Assembly: GCF_015482775.1 (NCBI RefSeq)
Contig: NZ_CP058214.1
Location: 434,001 to 498,000, forward strand
Direction: 5' to 3'
Length of the DNA stretch: 64,000 bases
From: Kaustia mangrovi
GTDB lineage: Bacteria > Pseudomonadota > Alphaproteobacteria > Rhizobiales > Im1
A model generated the notes under the pieces. That model ran no database searches, had not been told where the DNA came from, and worked only from the letters and a program-made list of their open reading frames with translations. Shown here piece after piece: positions 10,925-19,566 of the stretch. Within the stretch, counting starts at the first letter, position 1; the number at the start of each line of letters is the position of its first letter. A program made the translations under genes and the position numbers.

Positions 10925-12334
10925 TCAGCCCGCCGCGTCCATGGCGCGGCGCAGGACGTCCCGGATCCGCGGATTTGCGGACTGCGCCACATTGAACCGC
11001 AGGAAGCCGCTCGAGGAGCGCGACAGGCTGAACACGTCGCCCGGTGCGAGCACGACATTGTCCGCAAGCGCCTTGCGGGCAATGTCGGCGGCGTCCAGCC
11101 CCTCCGGCAGCCGGCACCACAGGAACATGCCCCCGCGCGGCTCGACCGCGGGAACGATGCCGAGCGGCGCCAGCATACGGGCGGTCTCTCCCATGGCGCG
11201 CGCCAGCCGCCCGCGCAGCTCCTCCACATGCTTGCGATAGGTGCCGTCCGTCAGGAGGCGCAGGACGAGCTCCGCGGAGAACGGATCGCCGCCGAAGGTG
11301 GTTGCGATCTTCATGTCCAGAAGCCCCTCGATCCAGTCCGCCCGCGCGGCGATGAAACCGCAGCGCACCGCCGCCGACAGGGTCTTTGAGAAACTGCCGA
11401 TATGGATCACCCGCTCCAGCCCGTCGAAGGCGGCGAGGCGCGGGGCCGGCTCGTGCTCGAAATCGGCGAAGATGTCGTCCTCCACGATGGTGAGATCGTG
11501 GGCTTCGGCGAGCTTGAGCACGCGGTGCGCGACGACCGGCGCGAGTGTCGCCCCCGTCGGGTTGTGAAGCGCCGAATTGGTGATGTAGAGGCGGGGCTTC
11601 TGTGTCCTGAGGCACGCCTCGAACCGTTCCAGATCGGGGCCGGTCGCGAGATAGGGCACGCCGACCACTGCCACGCGGTGCGCCTTCAGCATGGCGTGGA
11701 AGTTGAAATAGCAGGGATCGTCGACCAGCACGGTGTCGCCGGGCTCCAGCAGGAAACGGCAGACAAGGTCGATGGCCTCGGTGCCCGAGCCCGTGAGCAC
11801 GATGCGCTCGGGCGGCACGTCGAGGCCGCGTCCGGCCATGCGTTGCGCCAGCAGCCGGCGCAAGGCACCGGGTCCGCGCGGCGTCCCGTAATCGGCGAGA
11901 TTGGCGTCCGGCGACCGCGCCAGACCGCGAAGCGCGCGCCGCACCCCCTCCTCCGGCATCCAGTCCCGCGGCAGCCATCCACAGCCCGGCATGAGCATCC
12001 GCCCACCCGCCTCCAGTGACTGCCGGGACACCCAGAACGGATCGATCTCGCGGTCGAGCCGTGGTCCGATCTCGGCAAGCGACAGCGGCGGAAGGCGCCC
12101 GGCAACGAAGAACCCCGATCCGCGCCGCGAGGTGATCGCCCCCTCCGCCGCCAACCGGTCATAGGCCTCCACGACCGTCGACTTCGACACACCCATGCGC
12201 GCCGCCTGCGCACGGATGGAGGCGAGCCGCGTGCCAGGCGCCAGACGGCCCGACGCGATACTCTCGCGAACCGTCTCCATGACCCGTTCCACCAGCGTGG
12301 CACCCTCGCCGCTTTCACTCCGCTCCATTGCCAT
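10925..12334 (-). CDS. MocR-type GntR/aminotransferase regulator
   Basis: Transcription factor of 469 residues. It fuses an N-terminal GntR winged helix (VRESIASGRLAPGTRLASIR ... RMGVSKSTVVEAYDRL) to a class I aminotransferase-like domain. The PLP Schiff-base lysine is in HIGSFSKTLS, and the PLP-binding Asp/Tyr region is NPTGATL ... VEDDIFADF. MocR proteins sense PLP or amino compounds and often control a divergent gene. Here the divergent neighbour is a DMT exporter 110 bases away, a probable target. Start ATG 12334 has a GAAGG ribosome site; a second ATG lies two codons in. Confidence 0.92.
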   Translation of the reverse strand: MAMERSESGEGATLVERVMETVRESIASGRLAPGTRLASIRAQAARMGVSKSTVVEAYDRLAAEGAITSRRGSGFFVAGRLPPLSLAEIGPRLDREIDPFWVSRQSLEAGGRMLMPGCGWLPRDWMPEEGVRRALRGLARSPDANLADYGTPRGPGALRRLLAQRMAGRGLDVPPERIVLTGSGTEAIDLVCRFLLEPGDTVLVDDPCYFNFHAMLKAHRVAVVGVPYLATGPDLERFEACLRTQKPRLYITNSALHNPTGATLAPVVAHRVLKLAEAHDLTIVEDDIFADFEHEPAPRLAAFDGLERVIHIGSFSKTLSAAVRCGFIAARADWIEGLLDMKIATTFGGDPFSAELVLRLLTDGTYRKHVEELRGRLARAMGETARMLAPLGIVPAVEPRGGMFLWCRLPEGLDAADIARKALADNVVLAPGDVFSLSRSSSGFLRFNVAQSANPRIRDVLRRAMDAAG

Positions 12335-12443
12335 CTGTACGGGCCTTCATAGCAATACAGTTTGAGGTAATTGTCATGGAGTGTCTCTGGAATGCCGGCC
12401 CCTGGCAAGGCATATCGCTCACATCAACAGGAGCGACCCCGCG

Positions 12444-13304
12444 ATGGACAAGACACTGGCCGGCTGGATCAACGGCTTTCTGGGCATGCTGGTCTTCAGC
12501 GCCTCCCTGCCCGCCACGCGCGCCGCCGTCGCCGGTTTCGACCCGGTCTTTCTGACGGTCGCCCGCGCCTCGATCGCCGCATTGCTGGGTGCGGCGATGC
12601 TGATGCTTCTCGGCGGCAAGCGCCCCGGCCGGGACGATCTCGGCTCGCTCGCCATCGTCGCGCTCGGCGTGGTGGTCGGCTTTCCGCTCCTGACGGCGCT
12701 CGCGCTTCGCCATGTCACATCGGCGCACTCGCTGGTGTTCATCGGCCTTCTGCCGCTCGCGACGGCAAGCTTCGCGGTCCTGCGCGGCGGCGAGCGTCCC
12801 CGCCCGCTCTTCTGGCTGTTCTCCGGCATGGGAAGCCTCTGCGTGGCCGGCTACGCCCTCGCGCAGGGGATCGACCGGCCGGCCGCCGGCGACCTCGCCA
12901 TGCTGGCCGCCATCGTCGCCTGCGGGCTCGGCTATGCGGAGGGTGCGACGCTGTCGCGAAGGCTCGGCGGCTGGCAGGTCATTTCCTGGGCGCTCGTCCT
13001 GTCGCTGCCGGTCATGCTGCCGCTCGCCCTCTACACCATGCCCGGCTCGTGGGACGGGGTCGCCGGTCCCGCATGGGCGGGGCTGGCCTATGTCTCGGTC
13101 TTCAGCATGCTGATCGGCTTCGTCTTCTGGTATCGCGGGCTCGCGCTCGGCGGCGTCGCAACCGTCGGCCAGCTACAGCTTCTTCAGCCGTTCTTCGGCT
13201 TCGCGCTGGCCGCACTCCTTCTCGGCGAGGCGGTCAGCCCCGCCATGCTCGCCGTCACCCTCGCCGTCATCGGGTGCGTCGCCGGAGCGAAGCGCTTCGC
13301 CTGA
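12444..13304 (+). CDS. EamA/DMT family transporter
   Basis: Inner-membrane drug/metabolite transporter of 286 residues with about ten predicted membrane helices in two EamA repeats (for example GFLGMLVFSASLPATRAAV near the start, and LQLLQPFFGFALAALLLGEA in repeat two). Start ATG 12444 is preceded by AGGAG. It is transcribed divergently from the MocR gene, a common exporter/regulator arrangement. The substrate is unknown; amino acids or amines are plausible given the PLP-type regulator, but that is inference. Confidence 0.88.
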   Translation: MDKTLAGWINGFLGMLVFSASLPATRAAVAGFDPVFLTVARASIAALLGAAMLMLLGGKRPGRDDLGSLAIVALGVVVGFPLLTALALRHVTSAHSLVFIGLLPLATASFAVLRGGERPRPLFWLFSGMGSLCVAGYALAQGIDRPAAGDLAMLAAIVACGLGYAEGATLSRRLGGWQVISWALVLSLPVMLPLALYTMPGSWDGVAGPAWAGLAYVSVFSMLIGFVFWYRGLALGGVATVGQLQLLQPFFGFALAALLLGEAVSPAMLAVTLAVIGCVAGAKRFA

Positions 13305-13320
13305 GCGCAAGCAAGCGCGC

Positions 13321-14199
13321 CTATTGGGCCGGGCACTCCGGTGCGTCGGGGAACTCCAGCGTGCTCAATGTGCCGGACAGGGAGAAATCCCCGTAATCGA
13401 GGGTGAGATTGCTGGCCACCGCGTTCTCGAACATGGTGAAGCTCACCTGGTGCGACGGCGTCTCCTCGCCGTCGGCAGTCTTCGTCTCGTCGAAATAGCT
13501 GATGCTCACAGGCCACGAGGCCATGGACTTCAGCTCCTCGCCAAGGCCCGCGGGAAGCCGGGTCTCGCCCGGCGCGCGGCGCTCGCCGATGAAGGTGATC
13601 GCCTTGTAGACGGTCTTCTCCTCCGAGCCGTCATAGACAAGGCTCACCTCGCGCCGCTCGCCGTCGAGCGCCGCCTTGAGGATGCGCTTGGTATGCTCGA
13701 CCGGGAAGACGGCCCCGGCGGGAATATCGAACGCGTCCTCGGCCGGTTTCTCCATGGCCACATGGCCGGGCTTGCCGTCGCCGCCGCGTTCGGCGAACCC
13801 CTTGGTCTCCTCGTCGACGGTGTTCTCCACATAGCGGCGCAGGGTGAAGGCCATGGACGCGCCATCCGCCGATTCCCAGGAGCTGGAACGGGAGTCGATG
13901 GTGCGCGATGTGCCGTTGCGGGTCCGCAACCGGTTGACGATGCGCATATTGACCGTCCAGCCCTCGCAATCGGCCGCGGCGAATTCGAGCGCGAGCCGGC
14001 CCGACGCGTCGGCGAGGCCGAGCCGGTCTTGCGAGCTTTCCAGCTCGAGATCGTAGACCGCGCGATGCGGCGCGATCGCCGGCAGCCCCCCTTGCGCGAC
14101 GGCCTGCGGCGTGCCCGCGCCTACAAGAGCGACGGCTGCCGCTATTGTGAGGATATGCGCCGCGAACGGGCTTGCATCGGTGCGTCTGGAATGCATCAT
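13321..14199 (-). CDS. eipB: Cell envelope integrity protein EipB (DUF1849)
   Basis: Periplasmic protein of 292 residues with a signal peptide (hydrophobic ILTIAAAVALVGAG ending in AVAQG). The mature protein starts LPAIAPHRAVYDLEL, characteristic of DUF1849/EipB, a beta-spiral protein needed for envelope integrity in Brucella. The two conserved cysteines that form its disulfide are visible (AADCEGW near residue 78, and PECPAQ at the C terminus). It is divergent from a hydroxyacid dehydrogenase. An alternative start lies one codon in. Function by homology only. Confidence 0.88.
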   Translation of the reverse strand: MMHSRRTDASPFAAHILTIAAAVALVGAGTPQAVAQGGLPAIAPHRAVYDLELESSQDRLGLADASGRLALEFAAADCEGWTVNMRIVNRLRTRNGTSRTIDSRSSSWESADGASMAFTLRRYVENTVDEETKGFAERGGDGKPGHVAMEKPAEDAFDIPAGAVFPVEHTKRILKAALDGERREVSLVYDGSEEKTVYKAITFIGERRAPGETRLPAGLGEELKSMASWPVSISYFDETKTADGEETPSHQVSFTMFENAVASNLTLDYGDFSLSGTLSTLEFPDAPECPAQ

Positions 14200-14276
14200 C
14201 TCTCTGCGCTACCCTTTCTCGGGCTTATCCCACCTACAAGCGACGTAGCTTCTCCCAGAATTGAGGCAAGAGTGCA

Positions 14277-15260
14277 ATGGCCACCATCCCGCCCGCAAAG
14301 CCCCGGATCCTCGTCACGCGCAAGCTGCCCGACGAGGTGGAGGCCCGGATCGAGAAGGACTACGACGCCACCCTCAACGAGACCGACGAGCTGCTCGCCG
14401 ACGACGACATCATCGCCGGCGCCCAGGGCTGCGACGGGCTTCTCGTGACCCCGACCGACAAGTGCAATGCCGCCCTTGTCGCGCGCCTGCCGGATACGGT
14501 GAAGATCATCGCGACCTTCTCGGTCGGCTACGATCATATCGATGTGGACGCGGCGACGCAGCGCGGCATTTCCGTCACCAACACGCCCGACGTGCTGAGC
14601 GCGGCGACCGCCGATATCGCCATGCTGCTCCTGCTGGGCGCCGCGCGCGGCGCCTATTGGGGCGAGCGGATCGTGCGCGAGGACCGCTGGGGCGCCTGGT
14701 CGGCGGTCTACCCGCTGGGCTACGAGGTGTCGGGCAAGCGCCTCGGCATTCTCGGCATGGGCCGCATCGGCCAAGCCATGGCCCGGCGCGCGCGCGGCTT
14801 CGACATGGAGATCCATTACCACAATCGCAGCCGGCTGCCGTCCGGCGAGGAACAGGGCGCAGTGTTCCACGAGACCTTCGAGGACATGCTGCCCCATTGC
14901 GATTTCCTGTCGATCCACTGCGCCTCGACGCCGGAGACGCGGGGCATCGTGGACGCACAGCGCATCGCGCTCATGCCCGACAATGCCGTCCTGGTGAACA
15001 CCGCGCGCGGCGACATCGTCGACGACGACGCGCTGATCGCCGCGCTTCAGGGCGGCAAGCTCGCCGCCGCCGGCCTCGACGTGTTCCGCAACGAGCCCGA
15101 TATCGACCCGCGCTACCGCAGTCTCGACAACGCCTTCCTGCTGCCGCATCTGGGGTCCGCCACCATCGAGACCCGCGTGGCCATGGGCATGCGCGCGCTC
15201 GACAATCTGGACGCCTACTTCGCCGGCGACAATCCCGGCGACCTGCTCAACCGCATATAA
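14277..15260 (+). CDS. D-2-hydroxyacid dehydrogenase (glyoxylate/hydroxypyruvate reductase type)
   Basis: NAD(P)H-dependent D-isomer-specific 2-hydroxyacid dehydrogenase of 327 residues. Visible are the dinucleotide loop LGILGMGRIGQAMARRA, the substrate Arg in NTARGDIVDDDAL, the Glu in LDVFRNEPDID, and the catalytic His in LLPHLGSATIETR. It resembles glycerate/glyoxylate reductases of the GyaR/GhrB group. A 7-bp hairpin and a CA repeat follow its stop codon, ahead of a RidA-family gene. Confidence 0.9.
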   Translation: MATIPPAKPRILVTRKLPDEVEARIEKDYDATLNETDELLADDDIIAGAQGCDGLLVTPTDKCNAALVARLPDTVKIIATFSVGYDHIDVDAATQRGISVTNTPDVLSAATADIAMLLLLGAARGAYWGERIVREDRWGAWSAVYPLGYEVSGKRLGILGMGRIGQAMARRARGFDMEIHYHNRSRLPSGEEQGAVFHETFEDMLPHCDFLSIHCASTPETRGIVDAQRIALMPDNAVLVNTARGDIVDDDALIAALQGGKLAAAGLDVFRNEPDIDPRYRSLDNAFLLPHLGSATIETRVAMGMRALDNLDAYFAGDNPGDLLNRI

Positions 15261-15300
15261 CCGCCGGTCGGTTGACGCTGACCGGGCAATCGCGCATCAC

Positions 15301-15320
15301 GGGGGCTCCGCAAAGCCCCC
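15301..15320. terminator. Short GC-rich hairpin after the dehydrogenase
   Basis: Seven-bp perfect stem (GGGGGCT / AGCCCCC) with a six-base loop. There is no T tract after it, so intrinsic termination is uncertain; it could also protect the 3' end of the upstream mRNA. Confidence 0.4.
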
Positions 15321-15325
15321 CAAAC

Positions 15326-15340
15326 CACACACACACACAC
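15326..15340. repeat. CA dinucleotide repeat next to a ribosome site
   Basis: Seven CA/AC units in an unbroken run, ending one base before the GGAGG ribosome site (15342-15346) of the RidA-family gene. Such a tract is rare in this GC-rich sequence and could slip during replication. Confidence 0.8.
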
Positions 15341-15355
15341 CGGAGGACGACCGCC

Positions 15356-15820
15356 ATGGGCCAGATCGACGACCGCCTGAACGAGCTCGGCATCACGCTG
15401 CCTGAACCCGCCGCCCCCGTGGCCAACTACGTGCCTTATGTCGTGAGCGGCAATCTGGTCTTCATCTCCGGCCAGGTGACGCTCGGACCGGACGGTGTGG
15501 AGTATCAGGGCAAGGTCGGCGCGGACTTCACCACCGAGGAGGCCGCGAAGGCCGCCCGCCTGTGCGGGCTCAACGTCATCGCCCAGCTCAAGGCGGCCTG
15601 CGGCGGCGATCTCGACCGGGTGGTGCGCTGCGTGAAGCTCGGCGGCTTCGTGAACGCCGTGCCGGACTTCACCGACCACCCCAAGGTCATCAATGGCTGC
15701 TCCGACCTCATGGTCGAGGTGTTCGCCGACAAGGGCCGCCATGCCCGGTTTGCCGTCGGCGCCGGCGGCCTGCCGCTCAACGTGGCCGTCGAGGTCGACG
15801 CGGTCTTCGAGATCGCGTGA
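15356..15820 (+). CDS. RidA family protein
   Basis: Protein of 154 residues of the YjgF/YER057c/RidA family, whose best-known members hydrolyse reactive enamine/imine intermediates of PLP enzymes. The core is recognisable: VVSGNLVFISGQVTLGPDG, AARLCGLNVIAQLKAACGGDLDRVVRCVKLGGFVN (in two parts), and HARFAVGAGGLPLNVAVEVD, whose Arg matches the active-site Arg of RidA. It belongs to the longer subfamily rather than being E. coli RidA itself. The start ATG 15356 has a strong GGAGG site. Confidence 0.88.
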   Translation: MGQIDDRLNELGITLPEPAAPVANYVPYVVSGNLVFISGQVTLGPDGVEYQGKVGADFTTEEAAKAARLCGLNVIAQLKAACGGDLDRVVRCVKLGGFVNAVPDFTDHPKVINGCSDLMVEVFADKGRHARFAVGAGGLPLNVAVEVDAVFEIA

Positions 15821-15830
15821 CGCTTCCCCC

Positions 15831-16604
15831 ATGCGCTGGACACCGGACGGGCGGGCGCTGTCCTGGCTGACCGAACGCCCGGTGACCCATCGCGGTCTGC
15901 ACGACCGCTCCCGCGGCGTGCTGGAGAACACGGCGAGCGCGGTCACCGCCGCGCTTAAAGGCGGCTACGGTATCGAGGTCGACCTCCAGCTTGCCGGCGA
16001 CGGCGAGGCGGTCGTCTTCCACGATGCGACGCTCGACCGGCTGACCGGGGAGACCGGCCCCCTCCTCGCCCGGCCTTCCCGCGATCTCGCCCGCATCCCG
16101 CTCAGGGGCACGCGCGACCGGATCATGACGCTTGGCGAGCTCTTCGGCCTCGTCTCGGGCCGCGCCCCGCTCTTCCTGGAGCTGAAGAGCCTCTGGGACG
16201 GTTCCGGACGTCTGGAGCGCCGTGTGGCCGCGCTGCTCGCCGCCTATGACGGCCCCGTCGCGGTCATGTCCTTCGATCCCGACATGATCGCCAATCTCCG
16301 CCTGCTCTCGCCCGCCACCGTGCGCGGGCTCGTCGCCTGCCGCGATTGCGGCGCCGGCGAGGATGCCCACCTCTCTCTCGCGCGCCGGCTCGGCCTGCGT
16401 CACATGACGGGCTTCGACGAGGCCCGCCCCCAGTTCCTCGCCTACGATGTCCACGGCCTGCCGTCCGCACCGTCGCGCGCCTTCCGCGCCCTGGGCCGCC
16501 CCATCCTCTCCTGGACCGTCCGCACGCCCGGCGACGCCGCGCGCGCGCGGCGCTATGCCGACCAGATCATCTTCGAGACGATCCGCCCGCCATCCGCCAT
16601 TTGA
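15831..16604 (+). CDS. Glycerophosphodiester phosphodiesterase
   Basis: Enzyme of 257 residues with a TIM-barrel GDPD domain that cleaves glycerophosphodiesters to glycerol-3-phosphate and an alcohol. Catalytic elements: HRGL near residue 20, GIEVDLQ metal ligands near residue 47, the second catalytic His in FHDATLDRLTG, and LFLELKSLW. No signal peptide is seen, so a cytoplasmic enzyme is likely. The start at 15831 follows the RidA stop by 10 bases, suggesting coupling. Confidence 0.9.
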   Translation: MRWTPDGRALSWLTERPVTHRGLHDRSRGVLENTASAVTAALKGGYGIEVDLQLAGDGEAVVFHDATLDRLTGETGPLLARPSRDLARIPLRGTRDRIMTLGELFGLVSGRAPLFLELKSLWDGSGRLERRVAALLAAYDGPVAVMSFDPDMIANLRLLSPATVRGLVACRDCGAGEDAHLSLARRLGLRHMTGFDEARPQFLAYDVHGLPSAPSRAFRALGRPILSWTVRTPGDAARARRYADQIIFETIRPPSAI

Positions 16605-16746
16605 GCCGCCCTCCATTGCGCCAGATCAAACTGTCGCGCGCCGGGATCCGGCTAGGATCGACAATCCGTGCGGGTTCAGGAGGTTGGCGCAAATCCCTAT
16701 GGTCCGAGACAGAACACCCCCGGCTTCGGGTACACACGAGATCAGG

Positions 16747-16977
16747 ATGGATCGCGACGAGATCTCCCGGCTGCGGGACAGGATCTCGGCGTTCCGGCCC
16801 GGAGAGTTTCATTTTCCGGAAGTCTACGGACCCGGCTGGGACCGGCTGTTCATCGGCGACAAGGTCCGGATCGGGCGCGCCTTTCTCGAGGCTGTCCGCG
16901 CCGGACTGTTTCCGGGTGTGGAGGATACCGGCCGCAAGAAGGGTCGCGGCCGGGTCTACAGGTGGCTCGGGCAGTAG
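16747..16977 (+). CDS. Small protein resembling DUF1413
   Basis: Protein of 76 residues. The pattern FHFPEVYGPGWDRLFIGDKV followed by RIGRAFLEAVRAGLFPGVE and a basic C-terminal strand resembles DUF1413, in which a short segment with W, G-K and G-x-x-F precedes a basic tail. Such proteins may bind nucleic acid, but this is not established. An in-frame ATG at 16699 would add 16 residues; an AGGAGG lies 15 bases before it, a poor spacing, so the start is uncertain. Family call is tentative. Confidence 0.55.
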   Translation: MDRDEISRLRDRISAFRPGEFHFPEVYGPGWDRLFIGDKVRIGRAFLEAVRAGLFPGVEDTGRKKGRGRVYRWLGQ

Positions 16978-17048
16978 CTCAGCCCCTCGGGGCGCGTGCA
17001 ATCTGCGAGGGATTTCAATCCCGTGCCGCAATCCCTTCGCCCGCCCCC

Positions 17049-17258
17049 TCAGCGCCTCCCGGGCCCCTGACGCGTCTCCAGGATATCCACCGCGGAGGAA
17101 ACCAGGAAACACGCGATCTCGTCGTCGAGCGCCGCCGCCTCCCGCGCCGCATGCTCCAGCATCCTGACGAGCGCTGTGCGACGCGCGTGAAAGTCGTCGT
17201 CCCGGCCCGCATTCAGGGGAATGATCTCCGCACCCGGCATGTCGTGCCCTTCGCTCAT
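17049..17258 (-). CDS. Small hypothetical protein
   Basis: Unrecognised protein of 69 residues starting MSEGHDMPGAEIIPLNAG. The rest is a single predicted amphipathic helical stretch (FHARRTALVRMLEHAAREAA, then LDDEIACFLVSSAVDILETR), which looks coding rather than random. A GGGGGG ribosome site precedes ATG 17258. It is convergent with the DUF1413-like gene and stands alone. Function unknown. Confidence 0.55.
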   Translation of the reverse strand: MSEGHDMPGAEIIPLNAGRDDDFHARRTALVRMLEHAAREAAALDDEIACFLVSSAVDILETRQGPGRR

Positions 17259-17481
17259 GTCCAGCCCCCCTTGGCCTCTCAAGCGTCCAGCAATCCCGTC
17301 TCGATCACAGTCTTGCCCATTTGGAAAGGAAAGGCAACTATAAGACGAGTGAAAAACATGATTGCAACCATAATTTCATGCCGTTTTGCGGAACCGGGCC
17401 TTGATTCCGGGCGGGCAAGCGCACAGCTTGGTGTAGAAATCCGGCCTCCTTTCTGGCGTCCAATCGAGTACCATCATCGAC

Positions 17482-18669
17482 ATGACCGAACACGAGACCG
17501 ACGAGGCCGTCATCCATGTGGAAGCCGCAATGGACGGGATCGACGGGCCTCAATGGGACGCCTGCGCAAATCCGCCCGGGCGTCCGGCTAACCCGTTCGT
17601 GACCCATGCCTTCCTGTCCGCGCTCGAGCGGTCCGGATCGGCGACGGCGGAGACGGGCTGGCTGCCCCAGCATCTCGTCATGAAGGACAATGCGGGCACC
17701 GTGCTCGCCTGCATGCCCTGCTACCTCAAATCCCACAGCTACGGCGAGTATGTCTTCGACCACGGCTGGGCCGACGCCTATGAGCGCGCGGGCGGGCACT
17801 ATTATCCGAAGCTGCAGATTTCCGTTCCCTTCACGCCCGCGGCGGGGCCGCGCCTTCTCGTGCCGGACGGGCCCAGCAGACGGGCGCGCATGCGCACGCT
17901 CGCAGCCGGATCCGTGGAGCTCTGCCGCCGGCTCGGCGCCTCCTCGGTCCATTTCACCTTCCTCACCGAGGCGGAATGGTCGGCGCTCGGCGAGATGGGC
18001 TTCCTCCAGCGCACGGACCAGCAGTTCCACTGGGAGAATGCCGGCTACACCACCTTCGACGACTTCCTGGCAAACCTGCAGTCGCGCAAGCGCAAGGCGG
18101 TGCGCCGCGAGCGCCGCGAGGCCGTCGCGGAAGGAATCGAGATCGAATGGGTCACCGGCAGCGACCTGACCGAGGCGCATTGGGACGCCTTCTTCGCCTT
18201 CTACATGGATACCGGCGCGCGCAAATGGGGCACGCCCTATCTGACGCGCGCCTTCTTCTCCATGATCGCGCAGGCGATGCCCGAGCGGCTGCTCCTCGTC
18301 ATGGCGCGCCGCGGCGGGCGCTACATTGCCGGCGCCCTCAACGTGATTGGGTCGGACACGCTGTTCGGCCGCTATTGGGGCGCGCTCGAGCACCATCCCT
18401 TCCTGCATTTCGAGGTCTGCTACTATCAGGCCATCGCCTTCGCCATCGACCGCGGGCTCGCGCGCGTCGAGGCCGGCGCACAGGGCGAGCACAAGCTCGC
18501 GCGCGGTTATCTGCCGACCCCCACCTACAGCGCGCACTATCTCGCCGACGAGCGCCTGGCGGGCGCGGTCGCGCAGTATCTCCATCAGGAGCGGCGCTAT
18601 GTGAACGAGGAGATCCGCATCATGAGCGCCCACACCCCCTTCCGCATGGCCCGTCCGGATTCGGATTGA
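17482..18669 (+). CDS. FemAB-like GNAT acyltransferase (DUF482)
   Basis: Protein of 395 residues resembling the DUF482/FemAB-like family of GNAT-fold aminoacyl or acyl transferases, once labelled peptidoglycan biosynthesis/recognition. Typical blocks are LPQHLVMKDNAGTVLACMPC, the basic SRKRKAVRRERREA, TGARKWGTPYL, and the C-terminal HKLARGYLPTPTYSAHYL. No signal peptide or membrane segment. In the Rhizobiales genomes I recall, it sits beside the HIT protein and clpA, as here. The real acceptor is unknown. Confidence 0.85.
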   Translation: MTEHETDEAVIHVEAAMDGIDGPQWDACANPPGRPANPFVTHAFLSALERSGSATAETGWLPQHLVMKDNAGTVLACMPCYLKSHSYGEYVFDHGWADAYERAGGHYYPKLQISVPFTPAAGPRLLVPDGPSRRARMRTLAAGSVELCRRLGASSVHFTFLTEAEWSALGEMGFLQRTDQQFHWENAGYTTFDDFLANLQSRKRKAVRRERREAVAEGIEIEWVTGSDLTEAHWDAFFAFYMDTGARKWGTPYLTRAFFSMIAQAMPERLLLVMARRGGRYIAGALNVIGSDTLFGRYWGALEHHPFLHFEVCYYQAIAFAIDRGLARVEAGAQGEHKLARGYLPTPTYSAHYLADERLAGAVAQYLHQERRYVNEEIRIMSAHTPFRMARPDSD

Positions 18670-18777
18670 GGCCTTGCCGGCGCCTTTGCCGGACTTGACG
18701 CCGCCGCGCCCGTCTGGAAGGACATTGCGGGGCCAGCCCTCATGCCCGAGACAACCGATACGGGGATTCCAAGCGCC

Positions 18778-19206
18778 ATGACGACCGCCTATGACGAGTC
18801 CAACATCTTCGCCCGGATCCTGCGCGGCGAACTGCCGTGCAACAAGGTCTACGAGGACGACGCCACCCTCGCCTTTCTCGACATCATGCCGCGCACCGAC
18901 GGGCACACGCTGGTGATCCCCAAGGCGCCGTCGCGCAATATCCTCGACATCGCGGACGCCGATCTCGCCGCCGTCATGGCCACCACGCAGAAGATCGCCC
19001 GTGCGGTCATCCCCGCCTTCGGCGCCGACGGGGTGACGGTCCAGCAGTTCAACGAGCAGGCCGGCGGGCAGGTGATCTTCCACACCCATGTCCATATCCT
19101 GCCGCGCTGGGACGGTGTGGAGCTCAAGCCCCATACCGGCGAGATGGCGGACCAGGAGGTGCTCGCCGGCCACGCGGAGACGCTGCGCGCCGCGCTGGAA
19201 GGCTGA
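18778..19206 (+). CDS. HIT family hydrolase
   Basis: Nucleotide-binding histidine-triad protein of 142 residues, likely a hydrolase of phosphoramidate- or dinucleotide-type nucleotides (HinT-like). The N-terminal IFARILRGELPCNKVYEDD and the triad HTHVHILPRW are unmistakable. An in-frame ATG at 18742 would add 12 residues that the family normally lacks, so 18778 is preferred. It lies 6 bases from the convergent azlD stop. Confidence 0.92.
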   Translation: MTTAYDESNIFARILRGELPCNKVYEDDATLAFLDIMPRTDGHTLVIPKAPSRNILDIADADLAAVMATTQKIARAVIPAFGADGVTVQQFNEQAGGQVIFHTHVHILPRWDGVELKPHTGEMADQEVLAGHAETLRAALEG

Positions 19207-19212
19207 CCCCCG

Positions 19213-19566
19213 TCAGGGCCCGGCGACGGCGCGAGCCACGAGCTCGATCGCGATCAGAGAGACGACGGCCGCGCCGACCCCGACCGCCGTATTGCGCCTG
19301 AAGAGGAAGAACAGGGCGAGGCCGATGGCGAGCGCCGCGAGGCGGCTCGCAAGCGAGGCAGCCGCCAGGATCTCCGACGGCATCAGGACGAGCCGGACGA
19401 CGAGAGCCGCCACGAGCGCGGTCGCCACCGCGCGCACCCACAGGAGCAGCCCGCCCTCCGGATCGAGCCGGCTGACCACCATGGCCCCGATCATGCGCCA
19501 CACATAGGTGACGGCCGCACCGGCCACGAGAATCACGAGCCAGACCGGCATGGCGTCGAGGCTCAT
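19213..19566 (-). CDS. azlD: AzlD family small membrane subunit
   Basis: Protein of 117 residues with about four hydrophobic helices (for example LVILVAGAAVTYVWRMIGAM and IGLALFFLFRRNTAVGVGAA). AzlD partners AzlC in exporting branched-chain amino acids or analogues. Its ATG overlaps the stop of azlC by 4 bases (ATGA), showing translational coupling. Identified by topology and by position next to azlC. Confidence 0.85.
   Translation of the reverse strand: MSLDAMPVWLVILVAGAAVTYVWRMIGAMVVSRLDPEGGLLLWVRAVATALVAALVVRLVLMPSEILAAASLASRLAALAIGLALFFLFRRNTAVGVGAAVVSLIAIELVARAVAGP

Noticed and set aside
8967-11978. Long open frame of about 1000 codons on the minus strand
   Set aside because: It lies antisense to dinB and the ROK kinase and out of frame with the MocR gene. 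Its translation is Arg/Ala/Gly-rich with no family motifs; long false frames are expected at this GC content.
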